From Nocardioides sp. TRM66260-LWL (GTDB taxonomy: Bacteria > Actinomycetota > Actinomycetes > Propionibacteriales > Nocardioidaceae), in the NCBI RefSeq assembly GCF_020075545.1, contig NZ_JAIQZK010000012.1, positions 1 through 53,200 of the forward strand: DNA of 53,200 bases, read 5' to 3'. This document shows, in pieces, positions 28,757 through 37,535 of this stretch. The translations under genes and the position numbers were made by a program. The stretch's first letter is position 1, and each line of letters opens with the position of its first letter. The notes under the pieces are model-generated. The model had not been told where the DNA came from. It saw only the letters and a list, made by a program, of their open reading frames with translations, and searched no databases.

Positions 28757-29599
28757 GTGGGACGGCATCGCCAAACGGGCCACGACGAGCCACCGGCAGC
28801 ACCGTACGCGGGAGCTGGCAAACGCCGGAAGACGGCTGACCACCCGACCAGCGGCCGACACCGCGCCGCACCCAGCGCCGGCCTACTGCGGTCGCTGCCG
28901 TCCTCCTACCCCAAGGTGATGGGCGCGTTGGTGGTGGCGGGCGCGGTCGGCGGCGGCGCGGCGATGGCAGCCGAGCACGGCGCTGCGCCGCGCGCGGTCG
29001 CAGCCGACTGGCGCGCGCCGGTCGCAGCAATCGCGGCCGATCCCAGCACGCTCGAGCAGCGGGAGTCGGGGATCAGCCGGTCGACGAACCGTACGTCGGC
29101 GGCGCCCGTCGACCCGGCCGACCAAGCCGCCCGGCAGCGTCAGCGAGTTCTCCGTAAGCAGCAGGCCGAGGCCCGCGCCTACGCTCGCGAACTCGACGCG
29201 CGGCGTTGGGTGCTCCCGGTGCGGGACTACCACCTGACCGGAACGTTCGGCGAGGCGAGCTCACTGTGGAGCTCTACCCACACCGGCCTCGACTTCGCGA
29301 CCACCTACGGCACCGCCATCCATGCCGTTGCTGCAGGGACGATCACCGAGGCCGGCTGGGCCGGCTCCTACGGCTACCGCACCATCGAGACACTGTTGGA
29401 CGGAACAGAGATCTGGTACGCCCACCAGTCGAAGATCCTCGCTCGCGTCGGCGACCCAGTCGATCGAGACGAGGTCATCGGTGAGGTCGGGAGCACCGGC
29501 AACAGCACCGGCTCGCACGTTCACCTGGAGGTGCGGCCCCACGGCGGCGATCCGATCGACCCCCAGATCGCGCTTCCCGAACACGGCGTGACGCCATAG
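28757..29599 (+). CDS. M23 family metallopeptidase (peptidoglycan endopeptidase)
   Basis: This 280-residue protein has a signal/anchor segment at about 54-72 and an Arg/Gln/Ala-rich coiled stalk (120-150). The C-terminal LytM domain has zinc ligands H175 and D179 (THTGLD) and H256 (HVH), with catalytic H223 (YAH). It should cut peptide cross-bridges of the wall. The start is placed at GTG 28757 after AAGGGA because the frame further upstream runs through the operator palindrome. Its unusual place among copper genes suggests cell-wall remodelling as part of the response. Confidence 0.85.
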   Translation: MGRHRQTGHDEPPAAPYAGAGKRRKTADHPTSGRHRAAPSAGLLRSLPSSYPKVMGALVVAGAVGGGAAMAAEHGAAPRAVAADWRAPVAAIAADPSTLEQRESGISRSTNRTSAAPVDPADQAARQRQRVLRKQQAEARAYARELDARRWVLPVRDYHLTGTFGEASSLWSSTHTGLDFATTYGTAIHAVAAGTITEAGWAGSYGYRTIETLLDGTEIWYAHQSKILARVGDPVDRDEVIGEVGSTGNSTGSHVHLEVRPHGGDPIDPQIALPEHGVTP

Positions 29600-29615
29600 C
29601 GGTTCCCCGGGATTG

Positions 29616-29638
29616 ATCAACTATCTGGGATAGTTGAT
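29616..29638 (+). promoter_or_regulatory. BlaI-type operator, copy 2 (variant)
   Basis: Perfect inverted repeat ATCAACTAT-N5-ATAGTTGAT, the same architecture as the other copies with CAACTAT instead of CTACTAT. It ends only three bases before the GTG start of the amidase gene, so repressor bound here would block both promoter and ribosome access. Confidence 0.65.
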
Positions 29639-29641
29639 TGT

Positions 29642-31423
29642 GTGACTCGTGATGCAGATGATTCTCGTGGTGCTGTTTTCCAGGCGGGGCGGCGCCCGGT
29701 CATCAAGGGCGCTCTTGCCCTTGCCGCTTTCGGGACTGCCGGGGCCGCCGGCGTGCGGCTCACACTGGGCCACGGTGCTGCCGGAACCGGGCGCGGCGGA
29801 CTGGAGTTGTCCTCCCATGTCCAGCCAGGGATGGACACGCTGGAGGTCCCCATCGCCACGGCAGGGGTGCAGACCGTCGGGCCCACCCATTGGCGCTCTG
29901 GTCTCCTGGACGCCACTGCTTTCACGATGATCGGGTTCGCGTGGGCAACGACGAGCCCCCAGACACCGACGGTTCGGGTCAGGACGCGCCGCGCGGGAAC
30001 GTGGAGCAACTGGTGGCCCCTTCCGCCAGCACACGAGGCGGCAACTTCGGGCGGCGCCGCGGCGAGCGACCACACCGGAACCGAACTTGTGTGGGTCGGC
30101 CTGTCAGACGGAGTCCAGTTCGATGTACGCGGCGTGCTCGCGCCGCAAATGAAACTGGTCCTGCTCTACCCCAAGCCCCTGCCCAGCGACGCGACCGTCC
30201 CGGCTGTCGGCCCCGCAGGCACCTCGATCCCCTCCACACTCCTCGAGGGGACGACCAACGCGACCGAGCGGCTTCGCCCGACAGTTCTATCGCGCGCCAC
30301 CTGGGGCGCCGACGAGTCGTGGCGAGACAGCGCACCGCGCTACAACCACGCCTTCCAGCAAGTCCATGTCCACCACACCGCAAGCGTGAACGACTATGCG
30401 GTCACCGATGTCCCCGCGATCATCCGCGGCATGTATCGGTATCACACTCACAACCTCGGCTGGTCGGACCTGGCCTACAACTTTCTCGTCGACCGCTTCG
30501 GTCGGATCTGGGAAGGACGGGCCGGGGGTGTCGCACGTCGGGTTCGCGGCGCACACACCCTCGGCTTCAACGCCACATCCGCCGGGGTGGCGGTGATCGG
30601 CAACTTCGAGGTCGGCGCACCCGATCCGAGGATCCCGAACGCGGTGGCGGCAATCGCCGCCTGGAAACTCAGCCGATGGTCCGGCGACCCCCTCGGCCAG
30701 GCACGGGTCGTCTCCGAGGGAAGCGACAAGTTTGCTCCCGGCCGCGCTGTCGACCTGCCCGTGATCGACGGGCACCGCGACACGAACGACACCGCCTGCC
30801 CGGGCAGCCACCTCTACGCCCAGTTGCCCCAGATCCGCCAGCAGACTCGTGCGCTGATGGATGAGGCAGCGAAAACACTGCTCGCAGTCGTCGACCCTGT
30901 CGCGGTCTCTGGAACCGCGGAGGTCGGCGGGGCTCTCACGGCCATCCCCGGACGGGTTGACGCATCGGACGCAACGTTCACCTACACCTGGATGCGCAAC
31001 GGCACCCCGATCGCAGGTGCAACGGGTCCGACCTATGCAGTAGCTCCAGCCGACTTCGGGATGAGCCTGTCGGTTTCGGTCACCGCGTCGGCACCAGGCC
31101 GACTCGCCATCACCCAAGTCGCACCGTTCGGCAAGACTGTCACGGCCCGACCCACGATCACATTGACCACCCGAGTCCGCCGTCGCCGCATCGGGGTGAA
31201 GGCCGTCCTCGTTCCGCCGGAGGGCCTGGGGCGCGTGCCCTCGGGATCGGTGCGCATTCGGGTCGCCGGCCTCGAGGCCACCAAGACGTTGGTCGACGGT
31301 GTCGCGGGAAGCCGTTCACGGCGTCTTCAGCCTGGCATGAAGCATGTGGTCGTCACTTACGCCAGCGACAACGGCTACGAGACCACATCAGCGAGCACGG
31401 CGGTCCTGATTCCTGGTTCCTAG
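29642..31423 (+). CDS. Secreted N-acetylmuramoyl-L-alanine amidase (PGRP/amidase_2 domain)
   Basis: This 593-residue protein has a twin-arginine signal (GRRPVIKGALALAAFG, R17-R18), a beta-rich N-terminal region (55-200) and a PGRP domain (215-395). Zinc ligands H244 (HVHHTA), H378 and C386 (DGHRDTNDTACPG) are all present, and LAYNFLVDRFGRIWEGRAGG is the family core. Two beta-sandwich modules follow (about 410-500 and 505-590), probably wall-binding. It should cleave the peptide from the glycan. The GTG start is immediately behind an operator with no ribosome site, so the mRNA is probably leaderless. Confidence 0.88.
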   Translation: MTRDADDSRGAVFQAGRRPVIKGALALAAFGTAGAAGVRLTLGHGAAGTGRGGLELSSHVQPGMDTLEVPIATAGVQTVGPTHWRSGLLDATAFTMIGFAWATTSPQTPTVRVRTRRAGTWSNWWPLPPAHEAATSGGAAASDHTGTELVWVGLSDGVQFDVRGVLAPQMKLVLLYPKPLPSDATVPAVGPAGTSIPSTLLEGTTNATERLRPTVLSRATWGADESWRDSAPRYNHAFQQVHVHHTASVNDYAVTDVPAIIRGMYRYHTHNLGWSDLAYNFLVDRFGRIWEGRAGGVARRVRGAHTLGFNATSAGVAVIGNFEVGAPDPRIPNAVAAIAAWKLSRWSGDPLGQARVVSEGSDKFAPGRAVDLPVIDGHRDTNDTACPGSHLYAQLPQIRQQTRALMDEAAKTLLAVVDPVAVSGTAEVGGALTAIPGRVDASDATFTYTWMRNGTPIAGATGPTYAVAPADFGMSLSVSVTASAPGRLAITQVAPFGKTVTARPTITLTTRVRRRRIGVKAVLVPPEGLGRVPSGSVRIRVAGLEATKTLVDGVAGSRSRRLQPGMKHVVVTYASDNGYETTSASTAVLIPGS

Positions 31424-31521
31424 GGCCACGCGTGGTCGCGCCCTGCTGGCGACCACCGTGACCACCAGCGCTGGGGCTGTGAAGGCGTCTGCCTCCCCGG
31501 GTGAGATTTCCTCCGCCGAGG

Positions 31522-31544
31522 ATCTACTATGCGTCATAGTAGAT
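31522..31544 (+). promoter_or_regulatory. BlaI-type operator, copy 3
   Basis: Perfect inverted repeat ATCTACTATG-N3-CATAGTAGAT, the longest of the short copies. It lies 22 bases before the small membrane protein gene that opens the lgt-resB-ccsA operon. The TACTAT in its left arm is a possible -10. Confidence 0.75.
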
Positions 31545-31566
31545 ACATGGAGGAGGTTGGTCTGCC

Positions 31567-31821
31567 GTGAGCAGCATCAGGCGACGCGCCAAGAACAGCG
31601 CTGTCGACAAGCAACTGTCCAACTGGACGAAGCGTCGGGTCATCTCGTGGACGCTGTTCGCGCTGGCGGGGCTTGTCGCCGTGCAGCACCTGCTTGCGCA
31701 TGCGGGCTTCCGACCACTTCCGATCTCGATGGGCTGGCAGGACCTGCTGCTCGGCTACCCCATGGCCATCGTCATCGCGGTCATCGGCGGTATCGCCATG
31801 GACCCGAACCCGCGGATCTGA
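31567..31821 (+). CDS. Small membrane protein heading the lgt/cytochrome c operon
   Basis: This 84-residue protein has a basic N-terminus (IRRRAKNSAVDKQL) and two hydrophobic helices (about 26-46 and 60-78). GTG 31567 follows GGAGGAGG by about ten bases. It ends eight bases before the lgt start. I do not recognise a family; position suggests a role linked to lipoprotein or cytochrome c maturation under the operator at 31522. Confidence 0.7.
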   Translation: MSSIRRRAKNSAVDKQLSNWTKRRVISWTLFALAGLVAVQHLLAHAGFRPLPISMGWQDLLLGYPMAIVIAVIGGIAMDPNPRI

Positions 31822-31829
31822 GGACCACG

Positions 31830-32666
31830 GTGACCGTTCTGGCGTTACCGAGCCCTGCCCAAGGTGTATGGCATCTCGGGGTCTTCCCCGTGCGTGCCTA
31901 TGCGCTGTGCATCATCACCGGCATCGTCGTGGCCTGCTGGCTGGCCGAGCGGCGCCTGGTGAAGCGCGGGGGGCCGCCGGGAGCTATCAGCGACATCGCC
32001 CTGTGGGCGGTTCCCTTCGGGATCCTCGGGGGTCGGCTCTACCACGTGCTGACCGACCCTGAGCTCTACTTCGCCGCCGGACGGAACCCGTGGAACGCGT
32101 TCGCGATCTGGAACGGTGGCCTGGGGATCTGGGGAGCGGTGGCTCTCGGCGCGATCGGTGCGTGGATCGGTGCTCGCCGCGCTGGCGTCTCCTTCGCACT
32201 CGTCGCCGAGGCCGTCGCGCCCGCGTTGCCGATCGGGCAGGCCATCGGACGATGGGGAAACTGGTTCAACCAGGAACTCTTCGGTCGCCCCACGAGTCTG
32301 CCGTGGGGTCTGCAGATCGCGCCGTCTCACCGGCCCCCCGGATACGAGACGGTCACGACCTTCCAACCGACGTTCCTCTACGAATCTCTGTGGGATCTCG
32401 GCGTCGCTGCACTCGTGTGGTGGGTGGGCAGCCGGTTCAAGGTCGGCGGGTTTCGCCTCTTCGCCGTCTACGTCGCCGCTTACACGGTGGGTCGCGGCTG
32501 GATCGAGTACCTGCGCATCGACAAGGTCAACCACTTCCTCGGTCTGCGCCTCAACGACTGGACCAGCCTGCTGATCTTCGCGGCCGCCGTGTCGTTCTTG
32601 GTACTGACCCGGCGCGCCACGTCCACGTCGCGGCCTCTGGAGTCGACGGTGCCCTCGCGTGACTGA
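31830..32666 (+). CDS. lgt: Prolipoprotein diacylglyceryl transferase
   Basis: This 278-residue membrane enzyme transfers diacylglycerol from phosphatidylglycerol to the lipobox cysteine of prolipoproteins. The conserved GGRLYHVL (with Arg and His) and the signature GRWGNWFNQELFGRPT are present, along with VGRGWIEYLRIDKV near the end. Start GTG 31830. As a housekeeping lgt is expected elsewhere in the genome, this is probably a second copy serving island lipoproteins such as the multicopper oxidase and DUF305 protein. Its end overlaps the resB start by eight bases. Confidence 0.93.
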   Translation: MTVLALPSPAQGVWHLGVFPVRAYALCIITGIVVACWLAERRLVKRGGPPGAISDIALWAVPFGILGGRLYHVLTDPELYFAAGRNPWNAFAIWNGGLGIWGAVALGAIGAWIGARRAGVSFALVAEAVAPALPIGQAIGRWGNWFNQELFGRPTSLPWGLQIAPSHRPPGYETVTTFQPTFLYESLWDLGVAALVWWVGSRFKVGGFRLFAVYVAAYTVGRGWIEYLRIDKVNHFLGLRLNDWTSLLIFAAAVSFLVLTRRATSTSRPLESTVPSRD

Positions 32667-34275
32667 TCTCGATCAGACTTCCCCGCTCAGCACGCAGCCC
32701 GTTGAGCCGGCCGCGGTCCCCTCAGCGATGTCACCTCGAGAGCTGGGTCGCTGGGCCTGGCGCCAGCTCACCTCGATGCGCACCGCGCTGATGCTGCTGA
32801 TGCTCTTGGGCCTCGCCTCGATCCCCGGCTCCCTGATTCCGCAAACCAGGGTGGACCCCAACGCGGTCATCAACTGGCAGACGGCTCACCCGGATCTCAC
32901 CCGGATCTACACGAAGCTTGACCTCTTCACCGTCTACGGATCGCCCTGGTTCTCGGCGGTCTATCTGTTGCTGATGGTGTCGTTGATCGGGTGCATCGTG
33001 CCGCGGGTTCGCGTCTACTGGCGTGCTGTGCGAGCACGGCCGCCACGGGTTCCCCGGAACCTGCAGCGGCTACCCGCCTCGATCACCACGATGACGAGTC
33101 TCCCCGCCCGGGCCGTCGCCGAGCACGCCTCACGGCTGCTGCAGCGCGCACGGTACCGAGTCGACGTCGTAGAGGAGGCCGATGGCGGCTTCGCTGTCGC
33201 TGCTCAACGTGGATACCTCCGCGAGGCCGGCAACCTGCTGTTCCATGTCAGCCTGCTCGCCGTCTTGGTCGCCTTCGCCGTCGGCGACATGTTCGGCTAC
33301 AAGGGCTCGGTCAACATCGTGTCGGGCCAGACGTTCACCAACACACGAGAGGCGTACGACGACTACGCCCCCGGGAGTCTCTTCAGCGCCGATCGGCTCG
33401 CCGGCTTCAACCTGAAGCTCAACGACTTCAAGGTCAACTACCTGACGTCCGGGCCGGAGCTCGGTCAACCCACCTCGTTCCGGGCCGACGTCACCTATTC
33501 CACTCCCAGCGGCGCGTCCCCGACGAACATCGCCCTCGAGGTCAACCATCCCCTCAGCATCGACGGCACCGACGTCTTCCTGACCGGCAACGGCTACGCC
33601 CCAGAGATCACCGTTCGCGACGGCGACGGCAAGGTCGTTTACTCCGGGCCGACGGTCTTCCTGCCGACCAGCAGTACCTACGCCTCATGGGGCGTGATCA
33701 AGGCACCCGATGCCTCGCCGACCCAACTGGGGTTCGAGGGCCAGTTCCTCCCCACCTATGCCACCGCGCCTGGCGTCGGCCCGTACTCAGCGTTCCCCAA
33801 CGCCCTGGCACCCACACTGTCCCTGACCGCGTTCACCGGTGATCTTGGGCTCGGCTCCGGCGTACCGCAATCGGTCTACTCGTTAACCAAAACCCACCTC
33901 ACCCAGGTCCGCAACAACGCCGGCAAGCCACTCACCCTCACCATCGCACTCGGCCAGACACGGAAGCTGCCCGGCGGGATCGGGTCCGTCCGCTTCGACG
34001 GACTGCGCCGCTACGCGCGGCTGCAGATCGCCTCCTCGCCGGCGTCTCCGCTCGCCTTGACCGCCGTAGTGCTGGCACTACTGGGGCTGATCGGGTCGCT
34101 GTACGTGCGCCCACGGCGGATCTGGATCAGAGCACGCGCCACCGCAGGCCAGACCGAGCTCGAGCTGGCCGGCTTGGACCAACGCGACGGCCCGGCCCGA
34201 GGAGCCGCCCTCACCAAGGTCCTCAACGACCTCACTGCCGAGCTCACCACCGACGTCACAGGGGCATCCGAATGA
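32659..34275 (+). CDS. resB: Cytochrome c biogenesis protein ResB (Ccs1)
   Basis: This 538-residue membrane protein has three N-terminal helices (about 40-62, 90-112, 190-212), a large extracytoplasmic domain (about 215-455) and a final helix near 465-485. The conserved start SMRTALMLLMLLGLASIPGSLIPQ and the RGYLREAGNLLFHVSLL block are typical of ResB. With CcsA it forms the system II heme-delivery and cytochrome c synthetase complex. Start GTG 32659 overlaps lgt, and the stop overlaps ccsA by four bases. Confidence 0.93.
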   Translation: MTDLDQTSPLSTQPVEPAAVPSAMSPRELGRWAWRQLTSMRTALMLLMLLGLASIPGSLIPQTRVDPNAVINWQTAHPDLTRIYTKLDLFTVYGSPWFSAVYLLLMVSLIGCIVPRVRVYWRAVRARPPRVPRNLQRLPASITTMTSLPARAVAEHASRLLQRARYRVDVVEEADGGFAVAAQRGYLREAGNLLFHVSLLAVLVAFAVGDMFGYKGSVNIVSGQTFTNTREAYDDYAPGSLFSADRLAGFNLKLNDFKVNYLTSGPELGQPTSFRADVTYSTPSGASPTNIALEVNHPLSIDGTDVFLTGNGYAPEITVRDGDGKVVYSGPTVFLPTSSTYASWGVIKAPDASPTQLGFEGQFLPTYATAPGVGPYSAFPNALAPTLSLTAFTGDLGLGSGVPQSVYSLTKTHLTQVRNNAGKPLTLTIALGQTRKLPGGIGSVRFDGLRRYARLQIASSPASPLALTAVVLALLGLIGSLYVRPRRIWIRARATAGQTELELAGLDQRDGPARGAALTKVLNDLTAELTTDVTGASE

Positions 34276-35228
34276 ACGCCGTCCAGTACTCCCACTTCAG
34301 CAACACCGCGATCATGTCGGCAGCGATCATCTACTGCCTAGCGATGACCGCTCACATCACCGAGTGGGCCCTCACACGGACACCCGTAGCGGAGCCAGCC
34401 CTTCCCCGCGAGTACGTCTCGACGGCCAGCACCCCGACCCCGACGCAGATCGCGGCCGAGCCGGTGCCGCAGTCCTACCGGAAGGATTTGGCCGGCCACC
34501 TCGGCGTCTCCCTGACCGCCGTGGCTTTCCTGCTGCATGTCGCTGGCGTCGTGTCGCGTGGACTGGCCGCCGGCCGCGTGCCGTGGGGCAACATGTATGA
34601 GTTCACGATCACGGGCACCGCGGTGGCCGTCGGTACCTACCTTGTATGGCTGCGATTCCAGCCGGTCCGGTGGCTGGGCCTGGCGATGACGGGATTCACA
34701 GTCGTGCTGCTGATGGTGGCCGTCCTGCTGCTGGATGTCCCTGCCGGCCCGCTGGTCCCGGCGTTGCAGTCCTATTGGCTCTACATCCATGTCACCGCCG
34801 CGATGATCGCGACCGGCTCGTTCACCGTCGGGGCGTTGGTCACCGCGATGTACCTGATTCGAAGCCGAGCTGAAACAGCGGGACGGACCAAGGGGCTCGG
34901 ATCCCGGCTGCCCGACGCGGACACGATCGATGCCCTCGCGTACCAGATCCATGCCTTCGCGTTCCCGGTGTGGACCTTTGCCGCGCTCATTGCCGGGCCG
35001 ATATGGGCGAAGTACGCGTGGGGTCGCTACTGGGGTTGGGACCCGAAGGAAGTGTGGGCCTTCATCACCTGGGTGGCGTACGCCGCCTACCTTCACGCCA
35101 GGGCCACAGCGGGGTGGCGGGGCCGCAAGGCCGCCTACTTGGCGCTTGCAGGGTTCGCTGCACTCTGGTTCAACTTCATCGGCGTGAACTTCTTCATCAG
35201 CGGGCTTCACTCCTACGCCGGAAAGTAG
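34272..35228 (+). CDS. ccsA: Cytochrome c biogenesis protein CcsA (CcsB type in actinobacteria)
   Basis: This 318-residue protein with about eight helices carries the heme-handling tryptophan-rich motif WGRYWGWDPKEVWAF and conserved histidines (LLHVAG, WLYIHVTAAM, FISGLHSY). It exports heme and, with ResB, attaches it to apocytochrome c outside the membrane. ATG 34272 overlaps the resB stop (ATGA). Together with the TlpA/CcdA pair 2.3 kb away it makes a nearly complete system II set, although no obvious cytochrome c gene is in the window. Confidence 0.93.
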   Translation: MNAVQYSHFSNTAIMSAAIIYCLAMTAHITEWALTRTPVAEPALPREYVSTASTPTPTQIAAEPVPQSYRKDLAGHLGVSLTAVAFLLHVAGVVSRGLAAGRVPWGNMYEFTITGTAVAVGTYLVWLRFQPVRWLGLAMTGFTVVLLMVAVLLLDVPAGPLVPALQSYWLYIHVTAAMIATGSFTVGALVTAMYLIRSRAETAGRTKGLGSRLPDADTIDALAYQIHAFAFPVWTFAALIAGPIWAKYAWGRYWGWDPKEVWAFITWVAYAAYLHARATAGWRGRKAAYLALAGFAALWFNFIGVNFFISGLHSYAGK

Positions 35229-35290
35229 TCCGTTCGGCAGGCGCCGCACGCTGCTGACGCGACGGTCGGGCTGGAACGTCGCCACCCGGT

Positions 35291-36241
35291 TCAGCCCAGC
35301 AGGCAGATGCCTTCCCAGGCCATCGCCAGTGCGGGTCCGGCTGCGAGCAGCAGCGGCACCACGATGGCAGCTCCGATCCCGAGAGCGCCGAACGCGGTCG
35401 ACCCGCGGCCTAGTCGACGGTTCGGAGCTTCCAGGCGCAACAGGCGGGTCTCGACGTCGAGCGCGCTTGCAGCGAGAGTTGCGGCGGGCGCTGGAAGGCA
35501 CGCGAGCCGCAGAAGTGCGCTGCGCAGTGACCCGGCGTCGACGTGGCGACGTGCGGAGTCATCAGCACTGAGCTCGGCGTACATGCGCACTTGCGGCATC
35601 GCTCGGCGGAAGGCTGGGAAGAACGGGACCAGGGTCGAGAACAAGATGCGGCAGGCCGACATGGTGAGGTGGTGGCGCTGGCGCAGGTGGGCGTGCTCGT
35701 GGGCCAGGACCGCGTCGAGCTCATCTTGGTCCAGGGTGGCCAGCAGGCCGCTGGTCACCACGATCCGGTGGCTTCGCCCACCGATACAGAACGCGTAGGG
35801 CGCGTCGTGGTCGACGACGAGCGCTCCCGGCAGAAGATCGGAGCGGCCGAGTAGGTCGAGGGCCGCAACCCGGGTGGTCCGTTCGCGACGGTCGGCAGTG
35901 GTCGTGCGTAGTGCGCACCAGGTGGCACGCGCGAGCAACGCAAGGAAGAGCGTCAAGCCCAGCAATGACGTCAGTGTGCCGCCGGGTGAGGCGTACCCGT
36001 GGCGCAGGTTCTCCGCGCAGAGATTGAACAGACCGGCGAGGTCGGCGCTGACGTGCGGGAAGGAGATCGCCAGGGCCAGTCCGCTCGCCGCCAGCGAGAG
36101 CAGGACCGATGCGGCCAGTGCCTGCCAGGCCGCGATTGCTAACTGCGGGGCACGGGTGGTCCACGTCGCATCGCGCAGCCATCCTGCGGCTAGCGTGCCT
36201 GCGGTGAGCGCGTAGGTCGCCAGCAGGATGGCGCTAATCAC
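35291..36241 (-). CDS. M56 family membrane metallopeptidase (BlaR1/MecR1-like)
   Basis: This 316-residue membrane protein has helices at about 1-20, 35-58, 88-108 and 286-306, with the zinc motif HEHAH (H181, E182, H185) in a cytoplasmic-type loop, as in M56 proteases. It lacks the penicillin-binding sensor domain of BlaR1. Such pairs relay a signal to the neighbouring BlaI-type repressor by proteolysis. GTG 36241 overlaps the repressor gene by eight bases. The inducing signal here is more likely metal or redox stress than beta-lactam (inference from context). Confidence 0.9.
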   Translation of the reverse strand: MISAILLATYALTAGTLAAGWLRDATWTTRAPQLAIAAWQALAASVLLSLAASGLALAISFPHVSADLAGLFNLCAENLRHGYASPGGTLTSLLGLTLFLALLARATWCALRTTTADRRERTTRVAALDLLGRSDLLPGALVVDHDAPYAFCIGGRSHRIVVTSGLLATLDQDELDAVLAHEHAHLRQRHHLTMSACRILFSTLVPFFPAFRRAMPQVRMYAELSADDSARRHVDAGSLRSALLRLACLPAPAATLAASALDVETRLLRLEAPNRRLGRGSTAFGALGIGAAIVVPLLLAAGPALAMAWEGICLLG

Positions 36242-36581
36242 CGAGTGCTCGCTTCAATCGGTTCACCTCGGTCGGTGACATCTGGTCGAGGAACCTCAGC
36301 AGGGTCACCGACGTGTCACCGCTGTCGCTCACGAGCTCGTGCATCAGCTCCGCGGTGTGCGCTGCGCGGTCCTTGGTGGGCTGGTAGGCGAAGGCGCGAC
36401 CGGTCTTCTCGCGGGTGAGGAATCCCTTGCGGTGCAGGTTGTCCATCACCGTCAGAACGGTCGTGTAGGCCAGCGGCGGGTCGCGATCGATCCGAGCGAG
36501 GACGTCACGGACGGTCAGCGGATCGCCGGTGGACCAGAGGTGGTCCATCACGACGGCTTCCAGATCCCCGAACTGGCGCAT
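36234..36581 (-). CDS. BlaI/MecI/CopY family transcriptional repressor
   Basis: This 115-residue repressor has a winged-helix domain (MRQFGDLEAVVMDHLWS, then TVRDVLARI, the recognition helix LAYTTVLTVMDNLHRKGFL, and wing TREKTGRAFAYQPT) and a C-terminal dimerisation helix pair. ATG 36581 has AAGGAGG ten bases upstream and is preferred over one 13 codons earlier. It is part of the minus-strand row beta-propeller - repressor - M56. It very probably binds the ATAGTAG palindromes of this island, including the one that heads its own operon at 37536. Confidence 0.92.
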   Translation of the reverse strand: MRQFGDLEAVVMDHLWSTGDPLTVRDVLARIDRDPPLAYTTVLTVMDNLHRKGFLTREKTGRAFAYQPTKDRAAHTAELMHELVSDSGDTSVTLLRFLDQMSPTEVNRLKRALGD

Positions 36582-36629
36582 GCCTGTCGACCTCCTTCTC
36601 AATCGTTCAATCGCGCTCACTGGCGGCGC

Positions 36630-37493
36630 TTACACCAGAGGGTCCCAGCCGTTCGCGGTCTGACGGTAAACGTTGGCCCGGTCACCAGCTAGTGCCGCAA
36701 CGAGAAGGTCTCCGCTCGAAGTGTAGGAGGCCGCGCTGGTTCCCTGAGGAACCGCGAGCGCGGACCAGGTCTGTCCCCCGTCGTTGCTCTGTTGTGCTCC
36801 GTCCATGCCGACCTCGACCATGTTCGTCCCATTCCGGTCAACAGCGACGGCCATCGACCCCATCGCGCTGCCGAGCGGGCTCCAGGTCCGGCCGCCGTCG
36901 GTGGTTTTGACGACGCCTTGCTGCATGGACGGGGCGATCGCGACGTCGGGGTTGGCAGGATCGACCCAGATGGTGCCCATGAAGGCGCGGCCGGCTTCGC
37001 TGCGAAGGTCGAACACACGCCCACCGTCGTGGGACACCATCACCCCCAGGTCCGTGGTCGCCAGATAGATCACGTCGTCGCTGGCACCGACCGCATGAAC
37101 GTCGGCCCTGGACATGTCGCGGACCGGATTGAACGTCTGCCCCGCGTCCGTAGACGTGAACAGACCCGCGTGTCCGCCTGCGAACAGCGTCGCCCCCGAC
37201 ATGCCCCACGCCATGACGTCCTTGTCGTCCAGCGAGGTGATTTGCGTCCATCCTCCCCCGCTGAGCCGGTAGCCGGCGCCGCCGTGTCCGCCGACGAACA
37301 CACGGTCGCCCATCTGAGCCACGGCGTGGAGGTCCCCACCGACAACCGGCCCGGCCGCGCTCGCGGTCTCGTAGCGGCGGTTGGCGTATGTCCCGATGAT
37401 GATGACCGCCAGCATGACGACGAACGCCGGGATGACGAAGCGTCGGGCGCGCGGCGAGAGGCCGAAGAGTCGATTGTCGGCCGAGGTGCTCAT
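36630..37493 (-). CDS. Membrane-anchored beta-propeller protein (F510_1955-type glycosylhydrolase-like)
   Basis: This 287-residue protein has one N-terminal helix (about 18-37) and then repeated Asp-box-type turns: STDAGQTF, SHDGGRVF, TTDGGRTW and SNDGGQTW. This gives a sialidase-like/BNR propeller outside the membrane. Similar proteins occur in actinobacterial copper clusters and are named glycosylhydrolases, but no catalytic residues of sialidases are evident. It may instead sense or hold a ligand. ATG 37493 has AAGGA upstream. It leads the operon with the BlaI-type repressor (48-base gap). Confidence 0.8.
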   Translation of the reverse strand: MSTSADNRLFGLSPRARRFVIPAFVVMLAVIIIGTYANRRYETASAAGPVVGGDLHAVAQMGDRVFVGGHGGAGYRLSGGGWTQITSLDDKDVMAWGMSGATLFAGGHAGLFTSTDAGQTFNPVRDMSRADVHAVGASDDVIYLATTDLGVMVSHDGGRVFDLRSEAGRAFMGTIWVDPANPDVAIAPSMQQGVVKTTDGGRTWSPLGSAMGSMAVAVDRNGTNMVEVGMDGAQQSNDGGQTWSALAVPQGTSAASYTSSGDLLVAALAGDRANVYRQTANGWDPLV

Positions 37494-37535
37494 CGTTTGG
37501 TGGTCCTTCGCTGACCCCGATTCCCAGATGGCGAG

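Noticed and set aside
35291..36581. M56/BlaI pair as a beta-lactam resistance system
   Set aside because: The M56 protein lacks a penicillin-binding domain and no beta-lactamase or PBP gene is near; the operators precede copper and redox genes instead.
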